From Cupriavidus pauculus (GTDB taxonomy: Bacteria > Pseudomonadota > Gammaproteobacteria > Burkholderiales > Burkholderiaceae): a DNA stretch of 64,000 nt. How positions within the stretch are numbered: the first letter of the stretch is position 1; each line of letters begins with the position of its first letter. A program made the translations under genes and the position numbers. Below the pieces are notes generated by a model. The model was not told the origin of the DNA, searched no databases, and saw only the letters and a list, made by a program, of their open reading frames with translations. Location of the stretch: NCBI RefSeq assembly GCF_022179805.1, contig NZ_BPUO01000013.1, positions 62,001 through 126,000 of the forward strand. The letters are read 5' to 3'. Of the stretch, positions 9,456-19,360 are shown piece after piece.

Positions 9456-10363
9456 CACGTGAGACGCGCGCAGGGTATCGCGCTTCCTCGCCCGAGCTCG
9501 AACTATGGCTGGCGCGCCATATCGAGCAGGGTTTCGATGCCGAATCGCTGGTGTTGTCGATGCTGCGGTCGGGCTACGACGCCACGTTCGCGCGCGACAC
9601 CGTCAATGCCGCGCTGGGCCACCGGCCGCCGCCCAGGCAGGCCCCGGCGCCCGCGCCGGCCGTGAAGGCCGCGACGCCGCGCGCGGAAGCCCGGCCAGCC
9701 GAGCCGGCTACGGTGGCCTCCGGCAGCAACGTCTTCCGCCACGAAGGGCGGGAAGTGCCAATCCTGTTCGCCCTGGAGGCACCACGCATCCTGCTGTTGC
9801 AGAACCTGCTCGACGGCACCGAATGCGACGCGCTGATTTCGCTGGCGCGCGACCGCCTGCAGCGCAGCCCGGTCGTGAATCCTGACACCGGTGACGAAAA
9901 CCTGATCGACGCGCGCACCAGCATGGGGGCGATGTTCCAGGTGGGCGAGCACGCGCTGATTCAGCGCATCGAGGCGCGCATCGCCGCCATCTCGGGTTTG
10001 CCGGTCGAGCACGGCGAGGGCCTGCAGATCCTCAACTACAAGCCCGGCGGCGAATACCAGCCGCATTTCGACTTCTTCAACCCGCAGCGCCCCGGCGAAG
10101 CGCGCCAGCTCCGCGTGGGCGGGCAGCGCGTGGCCACGCTGGTGATCTACCTGAACAGCCCGCCGGCTGGCGGCGCCACGGCGTTTCCAAAGCTCGGCCT
10201 GGAAGTGGCCCCGGTCAAGGGCAACGCGGTGTTCTTCGGCTACCAGCAGCCGGACGGCAAGCTCGACGAGCGCACGCTGCACGCCGGCCTGCCGGTGGAG
10301 TCGGGCGAGAAGTGGATCGCCACCAAGTGGCTGCGCGAACACCCGTACCGCAGCAAAGCCTGA
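9452..10363 (+). CDS. 2OG-Fe(II) oxygenase, prolyl 4-hydroxylase-like
   Basis: This 303-residue protein begins with a ~60-residue helical region, then an Ala/Pro linker, then a prolyl-4-hydroxylase-type double-stranded beta-helix. Iron ligands are visible as the H-x-D of YQPHFDFF and the distal His of RTLHAGLPV. The Lys of ESGEKWIATKW is the likely 2-oxoglutarate contact. The substrate is unknown; bacterial relatives hydroxylate proline in selected proteins. ATGA overlap with the transglycosylase gene indicates translational coupling. Confidence 0.88.
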   Translation: MTRETRAGYRASSPELELWLARHIEQGFDAESLVLSMLRSGYDATFARDTVNAALGHRPPPRQAPAPAPAVKAATPRAEARPAEPATVASGSNVFRHEGREVPILFALEAPRILLLQNLLDGTECDALISLARDRLQRSPVVNPDTGDENLIDARTSMGAMFQVGEHALIQRIEARIAAISGLPVEHGEGLQILNYKPGGEYQPHFDFFNPQRPGEARQLRVGGQRVATLVIYLNSPPAGGATAFPKLGLEVAPVKGNAVFFGYQQPDGKLDERTLHAGLPVESGEKWIATKWLREHPYRSKA

Positions 10364-10472
10364 CCGTCTGACAATCCGGTGCCGTACCGGCAGCTTTTGT
10401 GCCGACTGTACCGGTACTGTTCTGGTGAGTGTCCTTAGACTGAGCGCCTGTCCGTATTACTGGAGCGCCGTC

Positions 10473-11111
10473 ATGGCTCTGACCCTTCCTTTCGAACTGG
10501 CCGCCAGCACTGGCGCGCTCCTGGCCTACAGCGCTTTCGTGCTGGTCTCGTCGATCACGCCCGGCCCCAACAACACGATGCTGCTCGCCTCGGGCGTCAA
10601 CTTCGGGCTGCGGCGTACTGTGCCGCATCTGCTCGGCATCTGCATCGGCATGGTGGTCATGATGGTGATCGTGGGGCTGGGCCTGGGATCGGTCTTCACG
10701 GCGCTACCGTGGACGTGGGACGTGCTGCGCGTCTGCGCCACCGTATATCTGGTGTGGCTGGCCTGGAAGCTGGCCACGGCCGGTGGGCTACAAGATCGCG
10801 AGGTCACGCGGCCCATGACGTTCCTGCGGGCGGCGGCGTTCCAGTGGGTCAATCCGAAGGCATGGGTGATGGCCGTGGGCGCTTGCAGCGCCTACGTGCT
10901 GCATCCCAATTTGTGGGCCAATGCCGCACTGATGGCGGTGCTGTGCGGGGTGGTCAATCTGCCGAGCATCACCACGTGGGCGGTGTTCGGGGCGGCGTTG
11001 CGCCGCTGGCTGGCAAATCCGCGCGTGCTGCGCGTATTCAATGTGACGATGGCGCTGCTGCTGCTCGCCTCGTTGTGGCCGATCCTCGGCGCCCACCCGC
11101 ACGGGGCGTAG
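10473..11111 (+). CDS. LysE/RhtB-family amino-acid exporter
   Basis: The 212-residue integral membrane protein starts MALTLPFELAASTGALLAY and shows the family signature SITPGPNNTMLLASGVNFG near the N-terminus, with about six hydrophobic segments. RhtB-type proteins export amino acids; the substrate cannot be assigned here. An upstream GTG in the same frame adds 16 residues without family character, so ATG 10473 is preferred. It converges on hpt with a 22-nt gap. Confidence 0.9.
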   Translation: MALTLPFELAASTGALLAYSAFVLVSSITPGPNNTMLLASGVNFGLRRTVPHLLGICIGMVVMMVIVGLGLGSVFTALPWTWDVLRVCATVYLVWLAWKLATAGGLQDREVTRPMTFLRAAAFQWVNPKAWVMAVGACSAYVLHPNLWANAALMAVLCGVVNLPSITTWAVFGAALRRWLANPRVLRVFNVTMALLLLASLWPILGAHPHGA

Positions 11112-11133
11112 CGCCGGGACGGCAGCGCGCTGG

Positions 11134-11676
11134 TCAGACCAGCGCGCGGATGGTGCCCAGGTTGCGCCAGTAGCCCTTCGCATCCATGCCGCAGCCAAAG
11201 ACGTAGCGATCGGGCACGTTGAAACCGCAGAAGTCCGGGTGCATCGGCTTGATCTTGGTCAGCGTCTTTTCGCACAGCACGGCGGCGTGGAATTCCTTCG
11301 CGCCCATGTCCATGATGCGCTGGCGGATGGCCGCCATGGTCTCGCCTTCATCCAGGATGTCGTCGAGCACCAGCACCACGCGGTCCTTGACCGATTCGCG
11401 CGGCGCCACGCGCCACTGCATCTCGCCGCCAACGGTCTTGTTGTTGTAGCGCGACAGGTGGATGTAGTCGAATTCCAGCGGGAATTGCAGCTTGGGCAGC
11501 AGCATGCCCGTGAACACCACGGCGCCGCCCATCACGGACAGCACCAGCGGAAACGCATCGCCCATCTTGTCGGTAATCTCGCGGGCCATGCGGTCCAGCG
11601 AGTCCTGCACCTCCTCGGCGCTGACGATTTCCTCGGAGCTGGCCCAGAGTTCGCGGGCCTGTTCGGCGGTCATCAT
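11134..11676 (-). CDS. hpt: Hypoxanthine-guanine phosphoribosyltransferase
   Basis: The 180-residue type I phosphoribosyltransferase carries the PRPP-binding loop VVLVLDDILDEGETM and the flexible-loop/base-binding regions of purine salvage enzymes. It converts hypoxanthine or guanine plus PRPP to IMP or GMP in the cytoplasm. Betaproteobacterial annotations often call this hypoxanthine-guanine PRTase, though xanthine use cannot be excluded. It lies 56 nt downstream of ffh on the same strand. A second Met at residue 2 leaves the exact start ambiguous by one codon. Confidence 0.9.
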   Translation of the reverse strand: MMTAEQARELWASSEEIVSAEEVQDSLDRMAREITDKMGDAFPLVLSVMGGAVVFTGMLLPKLQFPLEFDYIHLSRYNNKTVGGEMQWRVAPRESVKDRVVLVLDDILDEGETMAAIRQRIMDMGAKEFHAAVLCEKTLTKIKPMHPDFCGFNVPDRYVFGCGMDAKGYWRNLGTIRALV

Positions 11677-11732
11677 GATCTGTGTCCTGTTACTTGTCTT
11701 TTGCGGGAATCAGTCTGGCGGAGGCCGGCGGG

Positions 11733-13124
11733 TCAGCGGTTGAACAGACCCTTCATGCCGCCCTTCATGCCACCCATCTGGCGCATCATCTTCATCATGC
11801 CGCCGCCCTTGAGCTTCTTCATCATGCCTTGCATCTGGTCGAACTGGTTCAGCAGGCGGTTCACCTCCTGAACCGGCACGCCGGCGCCCGCCGCGATACG
11901 GCGCTTGCGGCTGGCCTTGATCAGCTCCGGCTTGGCGCGCTCGGCGGCCGTCATGCTGTTGATGATGCCTTCCATGCGGCGCACCTGCTTTTCGGCCTGA
12001 TCCATGTTGGCGCCCTGCGCCTGCTGCGCGAACTGCGCCGGCAGCTTGTCCACCAGGCTGCCCAGGCCGCCCATCTTCTTCATCTGGCCGATCTGGGCCT
12101 TGAAGTCTTCCAGGTCGAAGCCGCCGGTCTTCTTGATCTTCTTGGCCAGTTTTTCGGCCGCGTCCATGTCCACGCCGCGCTGGGCTTCCTCCACCAGCGC
12201 GAGGATGTCGCCCATGCCCAGGATCCGCTGGGCCATGCGGTCGGCGTAGAACGGTTCCAGGCCGTCCAGCTTCTCGCCGACACCGACGAACTTGATCGGA
12301 CGGCCCGTGATGTGGCGTACGGACAACGCGGCACCGCCGCGTGCATCACCGTCGAGCTTGGTCAGCACCACGCCGGTCAGCGGCAGGGCGTCGTTGAACG
12401 CCTTGGCGGTGTTCACGGCGTCCTGGCCCAGCATGGCGTCCACCACGAACAGCGTTTCGGCGGGCTTGAGCTCGGTGTGCAGCGTGGCGATTTCCTGCAT
12501 CATCGCCTCGTCGATACCCAGCCGGCCGGCCGTGTCGACGATCAGCACGTCGTGATAGTGCTTGCGCGCCCAGTCCAGCGCCGCGCGGGCGATGTCCACC
12601 GGCTTCTGGTCGGGCTGCGACGGGAAGAAGTCGGCGCCCACCTGTTCGGACACGGTCTTGAGCTGGGCGATAGCGGCGGGACGGTACACGTCGCACGATA
12701 CCGTCAGTACCTTCTTCTTGCGGTTTTCCTTGAGCCACTTGGCCAGCTTGCCCGAGGTGGTGGTCTTGCCTGCACCCTGCAGGCCGGCCATCAGGATCAC
12801 GGCGGGCGGCTGGACGTTCAGGTTCAGTTCGTTGACCTTGGTGTCGGCCAGCGCTTCGTCGCCGCCGATGACGGCGGTCAGTTCGCGCTGCACCACGCCC
12901 ACCAGGGCCTGGCCCGGGGTCAGGCTCGTGACCACGTCCTCGCCAAGCGCCTTTTCCTTGACGCGGGCGATGAAGTCGCGCACGACCGGCAGGGCCACGT
13001 CGGCTTCGAGCATGGCAAGGCGCACTTCGCGCAGCATCTCGGCAGTGTTGGCCTCGGTCAGTCGGGCCTCGCCGCGCATGGTCTTGACGACCCGCGCCAG
13101 GCGTTGTGTGAGGTTATCCAGCAT
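11733..13124 (-). CDS. ffh: Signal recognition particle protein Ffh
   Basis: The 463-residue SRP54 homologue starts MLDNLTQRLARVVKTMRG (N domain). The G domain shows the P-loop GLQGAGKTTTSGKLA, DTAGRLG and TKLDGDARGG. The methionine-rich M domain occupies the C-terminal ~150 residues and ends in a run of KGGGMMKMMRQMGG-type helices that bind signal peptides and 4.5S RNA. It targets nascent inner-membrane proteins to FtsY. It is divergent from the CcsA-type gene, as in many proteobacteria where a ypjD homologue adjoins ffh. Confidence 0.97.
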   Translation of the reverse strand: MLDNLTQRLARVVKTMRGEARLTEANTAEMLREVRLAMLEADVALPVVRDFIARVKEKALGEDVVTSLTPGQALVGVVQRELTAVIGGDEALADTKVNELNLNVQPPAVILMAGLQGAGKTTTSGKLAKWLKENRKKKVLTVSCDVYRPAAIAQLKTVSEQVGADFFPSQPDQKPVDIARAALDWARKHYHDVLIVDTAGRLGIDEAMMQEIATLHTELKPAETLFVVDAMLGQDAVNTAKAFNDALPLTGVVLTKLDGDARGGAALSVRHITGRPIKFVGVGEKLDGLEPFYADRMAQRILGMGDILALVEEAQRGVDMDAAEKLAKKIKKTGGFDLEDFKAQIGQMKKMGGLGSLVDKLPAQFAQQAQGANMDQAEKQVRRMEGIINSMTAAERAKPELIKASRKRRIAAGAGVPVQEVNRLLNQFDQMQGMMKKLKGGGMMKMMRQMGGMKGGMKGLFNR

Positions 13125-13241
13125 GGCAGGAAAGGGGAGGAAGTTCGGCGTGAATGCGGGGCGCAGCCGGCTTTGCAGAAGGGCTGTGGCGGGAATCCAT
13201 CGCCAGCGCCGCCCTTCATGGCACTAAGGTAAACTGCGCAA

Positions 13242-14186
13242 ATGGCCATTGTACTGTATGCCTTGACGGCACTTCTCTATTGCGGCCTGGCCTTTCACGG
13301 CTGGGCGACGCGCAATCCGCAACTGGTTGCGGCCGGCGGGGCCACGGCCGGGCCCCCGGGACGCGCCGGCGGGGCGGCAACGGCCGTACTGATGCCGTCG
13401 CCCACGCCCAACGGCGGGCGTGCGGACGGCCAGCCCGCCTGGTGGCATGCGCTGGTGCTGGCCGCGCTGGTCAGTCACGGCGTGCTGTTGCACGAGACCA
13501 TCTTCCCGGCGGACCACATGATGTTCGGCTTCGCCTTCGCGCTGTCGGCCATGCTCTGGCTGGGCGTGGGCATCTACTGGATCGAAAGCTTCTTCTTCTC
13601 GCTGGCCGGCCTGGGGCTGATCGTGTTTCCGGTGGCGATGCTGGCCAGCCTGATGCCGGTGGCATTTCCGGGGGCGCAGATCCTGGGCTACGCGGCGCGG
13701 CCGCTGTTCAAGCTGCATTTCGTGATCGCCAACGTGGCCTACGGGCTGTTCACGCTGGCGGCGTTCCACGCGTTCCTGATGCTGCTGGCCGAGCGTCGCC
13801 TGCACGGGTTCAACCGCCCGGCAGCCGGCGAGCCGGCGTCGGGGCAATGGCTGGGCCGCTGGCTCGATTTGCTGCCGCCGCTGCTGACGCTGGAAAAGCT
13901 GCTGTTCCGCCTGATCGCGGCGGGCTTCGTGCTGCTGACGCTGACCATCGTGTCCGGCTTCCTGTTCTCGGAGCAACTGTTCGCCCGCGCGTTCCGCGTG
14001 GACCACAAGACAGTGTTCGCGATCATTTCCTGGCTGATGTTCGGCGGCATCCTGATCGGCCGGCATTTCCGGGGCTGGCGCGGGCGCACGGCCTTGCGCT
14101 GGGTCATCGCATCGTTCGGCATCCTGCTGCTGGCCTATGTGGGCAGCCGTTTCGTGATCGAAGTGGTGCTGCACCGGATCACCTGA
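13242..14186 (+). CDS. CcsA/YpjD-family cytochrome c assembly-type membrane protein
   Basis: The 314-residue protein has about eight hydrophobic segments and the CcsA-type core, including LKLHFVIANVAYGLFTLAAFHAF-like helices and FRVDHKTVFAIISWLMF near the C-terminus. CcsA relatives handle haem or its export in cytochrome c maturation. The ffh-adjacent YpjD branch is less well understood, and Mg/Co-transport phenotypes have been reported for some members. Residues ~30-65 hold a Gly/Ala/Pro-rich insertion. The start lies 117 nt from the divergent ffh start. Confidence 0.85.
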   Translation: MAIVLYALTALLYCGLAFHGWATRNPQLVAAGGATAGPPGRAGGAATAVLMPSPTPNGGRADGQPAWWHALVLAALVSHGVLLHETIFPADHMMFGFAFALSAMLWLGVGIYWIESFFFSLAGLGLIVFPVAMLASLMPVAFPGAQILGYAARPLFKLHFVIANVAYGLFTLAAFHAFLMLLAERRLHGFNRPAAGEPASGQWLGRWLDLLPPLLTLEKLLFRLIAAGFVLLTLTIVSGFLFSEQLFARAFRVDHKTVFAIISWLMFGGILIGRHFRGWRGRTALRWVIASFGILLLAYVGSRFVIEVVLHRIT

Positions 14187-14244
14187 CCGGCCATCCATTT
14201 CCCGCCTTCCGAACCAGGCCAACGTACTTCCGCTATCCCGATCC

Positions 14245-14514
14245 ATGGCAAGAATCTTTCTCCTGCTGGCTGTCGTGCTGGGCATCCTCTGGTGGCTGCG
14301 CGCACGCGCCAGCGCCAGCGCGCAGGCCGATCTCGAACGGGCGCGGCGTAGCGCTTCGGCGCGCGCCTCCGAAGCGGCCGGCGCCCCCGAGGCGATGGTG
14401 CAATGCGCCCACTGCGGCGTGCACCTGCCGCGCGGCGACGCCATTGGCTGGCAGGGGCTGCACTACTGCCGGCGCAGCCATCTGCCGGACAGCGCGGGCG
14501 AGGGCGGCGCATGA
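14245..14514 (+). CDS. PP0621-family small membrane-anchored protein
   Basis: The 89-residue protein has one N-terminal membrane span (IFLLLAVVLGILWWLRARA), a charged Ala/Arg linker, then a short metal-binding-like motif, CAHCGVHLPRGDAIGWQGLHYC. The CxxC...C arrangement suggests a small zinc-binding knuckle, but no function is known for this family. It sits immediately before pilS and overlaps it by 4 nt, as commonly seen in betaproteobacteria, so a link to pilus regulation is possible but unproven. Confidence 0.85.
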   Translation: MARIFLLLAVVLGILWWLRARASASAQADLERARRSASARASEAAGAPEAMVQCAHCGVHLPRGDAIGWQGLHYCRRSHLPDSAGEGGA

Positions 14515-16529
14515 CGCGGCGGGCCTCGGTCTGGTCCACCGTGAGCGGCTGGCGCGTGCTGGTCGATCTCTGGCGCCAGCCCGAGCCGCCTGAATTCCAC
14601 TGGCGCCTGCTGCGCTATTTCTGCTGGACGCGTACCGCGGTGGCACTGCTGCTGCTGGGCTACGCGTTGCTGCCGCTGGAGCGCGCCAGCAATGGCACCA
14701 CCGTTGTCACGCTGGCGGCCACCGCGCGCACGGCCGCCGCCATTCCAGCGGTGGTGCCGTACCTGTGCATTGCCCTGGCGACCTTGCTGGGCACGCTGTG
14801 GCGGCGCCATTTCCATCTGCGCGTGCGCGTGCAGGTCGTGGTCGACCTGATCCTGCTGTCAGCCGTCTACCTGGTGCTGGGCCGTGGCGGCAATCACGGC
14901 GACGGGCTGGCGATGATCTTCCTGCTGCCCGCGCTGGAGGCCGGGGCGCTGACCAGCCTGCTGTTCGCGTTGTTCACCGCCGCCGTGTCGGCCATGCTGG
15001 TGATGGCCAATCCGTTCGTCCAGACCCTGCTGGTGCGCCAGGCCGATGCCAACCTGCTGGGCTCCGGCCTGTTCGGGCTGGTGTTCATGATCGCCGCGCT
15101 GGTGATGTACATGCTGGCCAATCGCCAGATCGCGCAGGAGCAACTGGCGCTGGCCCGCGAACAGGAACTGCGCCTGCAGCAGCTGGTGAACCGCCTGATG
15201 GTCAACGACATGCAGGACGGTGTGATGCTGGTGCGCGCCAACGGCGCGGTGGTGGCGGCCAATCCGGCGGCGTCCGTGCTGCTGGGCGTGCAGCCGCACG
15301 AACGCATCAGGCAGGGCCAGGTGCGCGCTGGCGAACGCGACAACGTGCTGTTCGACCTGCGCCGCATTCCGCGCCTGCAGCCGCTGATGGAAATGCTGCG
15401 CGACTGGATCCAGCGCAAGGACGACGTGCCGCGCATCCTGCAACTGCTGCCGCTCCCGTCGCGGCCCTCGGCGGGTCGTGCGCCGGTGTTGCACACGCGC
15501 TTGCGGCTGCGATTCGTGCTGCCCGGGCTGGCCGGCCTGCGCGCCACGCTGAACGGGGTGTCCACGCTGGGCGGCGACACCACGGGGTTGCACGACCTGT
15601 CGCCCGAAGGTGCCGCGCGGCTGCGGCTGGCCATTGCCCAGAACGAGGCCATGGCCTGGAGCCCCGAGGACGAGACGCTGCTGCGCAGCGAGATGCGCGA
15701 CACGGTGCTGGTGCATATCGAAAGCTGGGAGCGCATTGCCGAGCAGGTGCAGCAGGAAAAGCTGGCGGCGATGGGGCGCCTGGTGGCCAGCGTGGCGCAC
15801 CAGATCCGCAATCCGCTGGCGGCCATCAGCCAGGCCAACGAACTGCTTGCCGATTCCGGCGGCGGCGAGGGCACCATCGACGCCCGGCTGCTGCGCATCA
15901 TCAGCGACAACGTGCGACGTCTGGATCAGGTGGTGTCCGATGTGCTGCAGTTGTCGCGCCGTCCCAAGACCGACCTGAGCGCGGTGGACCTGACCCACAC
16001 GCTGCCGGAGATCATCGACCGCTGGCGGCTGGAGATGCGCTCGCGCGGGGGCGGCCGTGCCGACGTCAATGCCAATGCCATCCGCGTGGCGGTGGACCTG
16101 CAGGGCCCGGTGATCTTCGATGCTTCGCAACTGCAGCAGGTGCTGGGCAACCTGCTCGACAACGCCTGGCGCTACTGCAGCCGGCTGCCGGGTTCGATCC
16201 GCATGCTGGCGCATGCGCTGGACCAGCACCATGCCGAGCTGATCGTCTGGAACGACGGGGCCGAGGTCAATCGCGAGCAGCAGCGCGGCCTGTTCGAGCC
16301 GTTCTTCACCAGCAATCCGCAAGGCACCGGGCTGGGCCTGTTCATGGCGCGCGAGCTGTGCGGGGCCAACGATGCCCAGGTGCGTTACGGCGCCATCGTG
16401 CTCGACGCGTTGCTGGAACGCACCGGCATGCTGTCGGGCGGGGCTCGCGATACACTTCCGGCCAAGGCATTCGTGCTGACGATACGCATCCAGGCACCCG
16501 ACATGGTCGATGCGGCCATCGCCGGCTAG
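14511..16529 (+). CDS. pilS: PilS-type sensor histidine kinase
   Basis: The 672-residue membrane kinase has about six N-terminal hydrophobic segments (residues ~40-215), a PAS-like region near residues 240-400, a HisKA domain with the phosphoacceptor His in ASVAHQIRNPLAA, and a HATPase domain with NLLDNAWRY and GTGLGLFMARE. It should phosphorylate PilR to control type IV pilin transcription. It overlaps the upstream small gene by ATGA and pilR follows after 40 nt. Annotation as PilS rather than another NtrB-like kinase rests on the six-span topology and the pilR neighbour. Confidence 0.9.
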   Translation: MTRRASVWSTVSGWRVLVDLWRQPEPPEFHWRLLRYFCWTRTAVALLLLGYALLPLERASNGTTVVTLAATARTAAAIPAVVPYLCIALATLLGTLWRRHFHLRVRVQVVVDLILLSAVYLVLGRGGNHGDGLAMIFLLPALEAGALTSLLFALFTAAVSAMLVMANPFVQTLLVRQADANLLGSGLFGLVFMIAALVMYMLANRQIAQEQLALAREQELRLQQLVNRLMVNDMQDGVMLVRANGAVVAANPAASVLLGVQPHERIRQGQVRAGERDNVLFDLRRIPRLQPLMEMLRDWIQRKDDVPRILQLLPLPSRPSAGRAPVLHTRLRLRFVLPGLAGLRATLNGVSTLGGDTTGLHDLSPEGAARLRLAIAQNEAMAWSPEDETLLRSEMRDTVLVHIESWERIAEQVQQEKLAAMGRLVASVAHQIRNPLAAISQANELLADSGGGEGTIDARLLRIISDNVRRLDQVVSDVLQLSRRPKTDLSAVDLTHTLPEIIDRWRLEMRSRGGGRADVNANAIRVAVDLQGPVIFDASQLQQVLGNLLDNAWRYCSRLPGSIRMLAHALDQHHAELIVWNDGAEVNREQQRGLFEPFFTSNPQGTGLGLFMARELCGANDAQVRYGAIVLDALLERTGMLSGGARDTLPAKAFVLTIRIQAPDMVDAAIAG

Positions 16530-16569
16530 AACGCATCGCATAACAAGAACCAACTCACCGCTCACCCTC

Positions 16570-18249
16570 ATGCCAGCCAGACCTCCCGCCCCCGATCCGA
16601 TTCTCGTCATCGACGACGAGGCTGACCTGCGCGAGCTGCTGGACATCTCCCTGCGCCGCATGGGGCATGACGTGGTGATGGCGGGGTCGCTGGCCGAAGC
16701 GCGGCTGCGTCTGGCCGAGCGCCGCTACAGCCTGGTGCTGACCGACATGCGCCTGGGCGACGGCTTGGGTATCGACATCGTGCGCCAGCTTTCCAGCTCG
16801 CCCGAACGCACCCCGGTGGCCGTGATCACCGCGTATGGCAGTGCCGACAACGCCGTGGACGCGCTCAAGGCGGGTGCCTTCGACTACATCGCCAAGCCGG
16901 TGTCGCTGGAACAGTTGCGCACGCTGATCCTGAACGCACTGGGCCGCCAGCACCGCGCCCCGGCCGATGACGGCAATGGGGGCAATGGCGGAGAGTCGTC
17001 GGAGCTGGCCGACCGCGCGGCGGCACTGCTGCCTGGCGTGTCGGCGGCCGTGGGCGAGGTGCGCCGGTCGCTGTCGCGCCTGGCGCGCAGCATGGCGCCG
17101 GTGGTGATCAGCGGCGAATCGGGCAGTGGCAAGGAGCGCGCCGCGCGTGCGATCCACGCCATCAGTGCCCGCTCGGCGCACCCGTTCGTGGCCGTGAACT
17201 GCGGCGCGATCCCCGAAACGCTGATGGAAGCCGAGTTCTTCGGCCACGTGAAGGGGGCGTTCACGGGCGCCGACGCCGAACGTGGCGGCTTTTTCCAGGC
17301 GGCCCACGGCGGCACGCTGTTGCTGGACGAGGTGGCAGACCTGCCGCTGGCCATGCAGGTCAAGCTGCTGCGCGCGCTGCAGGAACGCCGCGTGCGCAAG
17401 ATCGGCGCCAGCAAGGAAGACAGCGTCGATGTGCGCGTGATGTGCGCCAGCCACAAGGACCTGGCGGCCATGGTGGCGGCCGGGTCGTTCCGGCAGGACT
17501 TGTACTACCGGCTCAACGTGCTGGAGTTGCGCATGCCCACGCTGCGCGAGCGCGTGGAAGACGTGCCCGTGCTGGCGCATGCCATCCTGGAACACCTGGC
17601 CACGCGTTATGGCGATGCCCATCCGAAGCGGCTGTCGCGCGCGGCGCTGGAGCGCCTGACCGCCTACCCGTTCCCGGGCAACGTGCGCGAGCTGGAGAAC
17701 CTGCTCGAACGTGCCTACGCGTTTGCGGAAACCGACGAAATCGCGGTGGCCGATCTCGGGCCGCTCGAAGCCGGCATGGAACGCGCCAGCCTGCTGCAGC
17801 CCGGCATGCCCGCCGTGCCGCCGGGCTACGCGCCGGTGCCGGCACCGGCTGGCTACCACGCGTGGGGCAGCCCGGCGACCTGGCCGGCGATGGGTGGGGC
17901 GGGGGCAAGCATGCCCGACCTGCCGGTTGAACCGGAACCCTCGGAACCCGCAGGCCGGGCCGCCGAGCACGATCCGCTGGGCGCGGCGCTGGCCGGGCTT
18001 GCGTTGCCGATCGACCTGCCGGCCCGGCTCGAAGCCGTGGAGCGGGAACTGATCCTGCGCGCGCTGCGGCAGACCGGCTTCAACCGTACGGCCGCCGCGC
18101 CGCTGCTGGGGCTGAATTTCCGGCAGTTGCGCTACCGTATCCAGCAGCTTGGCATCCGCGACGAGCGCGATGGACGTGACGGGCGGGACAGTGCCGATGG
18201 CAGCGAGGACGGCGAGTCGCTGGCCGAAGGCGAGGGCCGCGATGGCTGA
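16570..18249 (+). CDS. pilR: PilR-type sigma54-dependent response regulator
   Basis: The 559-residue NtrC-family protein has a receiver domain (acidic pocket IDDEAD, phosphoacceptor D59 in [11 protein letters not shown]), a sigma54 AAA+ domain with Walker A GESGSGKE, the GAFTGA loop and Walker [13 protein letters not shown], and a C-terminal Fis-type helix-turn-helix ([20 protein letters not shown]). A ~100-residue Gly/Pro/Ala-rich linker, longer than in typical PilR, separates the AAA+ and Fis regions. It should activate pilA and related genes with RpoN. It ends 8 nt inside ampD. Confidence 0.92.
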   Translation: MPARPPAPDPILVIDDEADLRELLDISLRRMGHDVVMAGSLAEARLRLAERRYSLVLTDMRLGDGLGIDIVRQLSSSPERTPVAVITAYGSADNAVDALKAGAFDYIAKPVSLEQLRTLILNALGRQHRAPADDGNGGNGGESSELADRAAALLPGVSAAVGEVRRSLSRLARSMAPVVISGESGSGKERAARAIHAISARSAHPFVAVNCGAIPETLMEAEFFGHVKGAFTGADAERGGFFQAAHGGTLLLDEVADLPLAMQVKLLRALQERRVRKIGASKEDSVDVRVMCASHKDLAAMVAAGSFRQDLYYRLNVLELRMPTLRERVEDVPVLAHAILEHLATRYGDAHPKRLSRAALERLTAYPFPGNVRELENLLERAYAFAETDEIAVADLGPLEAGMERASLLQPGMPAVPPGYAPVPAPAGYHAWGSPATWPAMGGAGASMPDLPVEPEPSEPAGRAAEHDPLGAALAGLALPIDLPARLEAVERELILRALRQTGFNRTAAAPLLGLNFRQLRYRIQQLGIRDERDGRDGRDSADGSEDGESLAEGEGRDG

Positions 18250-18850
18250 CCCGGCGGCCGCCCACGACTTCGTGCCCGATGCCGATGGCTGGGTGCCCGC
18301 TGCGCGGCGCGTGCCGTCGCCGAACTTCGACGCGCGGCCGGACGGCGCGCCGCTTGACGTCGTGGTGATCCACAACATCAGCCTGCCGCCGGGCCAGTTC
18401 GGCACCGGCGATATCGAGGCGTTCTTCCAGAACCGGCTCGATGCCTCGCGCCATCCGTTCTTCGAGACCATCCGCGACGTGCGCGTGTCGGCGCACTTCC
18501 TGATTGCCCGCGACGGCGAGCTGGTGCAGTTCGTCGCCTGCACGCAGCGCGCCTGGCATGCCGGGCAGTCCGACTACTGCGGACGCCAGCGCTGCAACGA
18601 TTTCTCCATCGGCATCGAGATCGAAGGCGCCGACGACCAGCCATTCACGCTGGCCCAGTACGACACCGCCGCAGCGCTGGTCACCGCGCTGCGCGCCGCG
18701 TATCCCATCGGCGGCGTCGCTGGACACAGCGACATCGCGCCCGGCCGCAAGACCGATCCGGGTCCGCATTTCGATTGGGACCGCTTCACGGCACTCGCCG
18801 GCCTGCCGGCGTCGCTGCTGCCCTACCGGGGGTCTCCGGACCAGGCGTAG
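18242..18850 (+). CDS. ampD: 1,6-anhydro-N-acetylmuramyl-L-alanine amidase AmpD
   Basis: The 202-residue cytoplasmic zinc amidase shows VVVIHNISLPPG with the first zinc His, the central VSAHFLI and RAWHAGQS segments, NDFSIGIEIEG, and the C-terminal GHSDIAPGRKTDPGPHFDW with the second His and Asp ligands. It cleaves recycled anhydromuropeptides and so sets the level of AmpR inducers that control AmpC-type beta-lactamase. The start overlaps pilR by 8 nt; no other start gives a full domain. Confidence 0.95.
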   Translation: MADPAAAHDFVPDADGWVPAARRVPSPNFDARPDGAPLDVVVIHNISLPPGQFGTGDIEAFFQNRLDASRHPFFETIRDVRVSAHFLIARDGELVQFVACTQRAWHAGQSDYCGRQRCNDFSIGIEIEGADDQPFTLAQYDTAAALVTALRAAYPIGGVAGHSDIAPGRKTDPGPHFDWDRFTALAGLPASLLPYRGSPDQA

Positions 18851-19222
18851 GGATTTTCACGGATGTTGCGCGGACGCCGCACATTGCCCCCGTTCGATTG
18901 AAACGCCCCGAAGTGGCGCCGGCAAAACCTTGCTGCCCCAAGGGTGTCATCGTCCTGAAAAATTGCCGTGCAGTTACGTGTAAGTCGCCTCGTTTCGGCG
19001 CAATGGCGGCTACAATCGCGCCCCCAATGGTTGCAACCACGCCCCATCCTGGGTCACCTATCGATGATCCATTTCCATTAAAAAATTTTCGATTTTTTGT
19101 GCGCCACCGAACGTGACGCCGCCAAGCCTTGAGGCAGCGCGCTTTGCGGGAATGTGGCGCTGCCGCACTGGCGGCCTCAGCCCGGCCAGCGCGCTTGTCA
19201 AGACTGGTCATTGCGGCTCGTT

Positions 19223-19269
19223 TCACTATACTTAGCCCAGTTTTGAAACGGCACCACTAGATATAGTGG
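19223..19269 (+). promoter_or_regulatory. Two NrdR boxes overlapping the nrdA promoter
   Basis: Box 1 is TCACTATACTTAGCCC (19223-19238) and box 2 is CCACTAGATATAGTGG (19254-19269). Both fit the NrdR consensus acaCwAtATaTwGtgt, box 2 with nearly perfect symmetry, and they are exactly 31 bp apart, the phased spacing known for NrdR. Box 1 contains a TATACT -10 hexamer (19227-19232), so NrdR bound with ATP/dATP would block nrdA transcription. Confidence 0.85.
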
Positions 19270-19360
19270 TTTCACCGGGGAGCCGGCCCACAGGTGCAGC
19301 GGGCGTCGTGGCGGTAAGCGGCGCCGGGTGCATATCAGCAGTGGGGCGGAGCAGTACCAA

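Noticed and set aside
14765-16543. A 592-codon same-strand frame overlapping pilS
   Set aside because: pilS contains complete kinase motifs in the other frame; this frame is Arg/Ala/Gly-rich low-complexity sequence.
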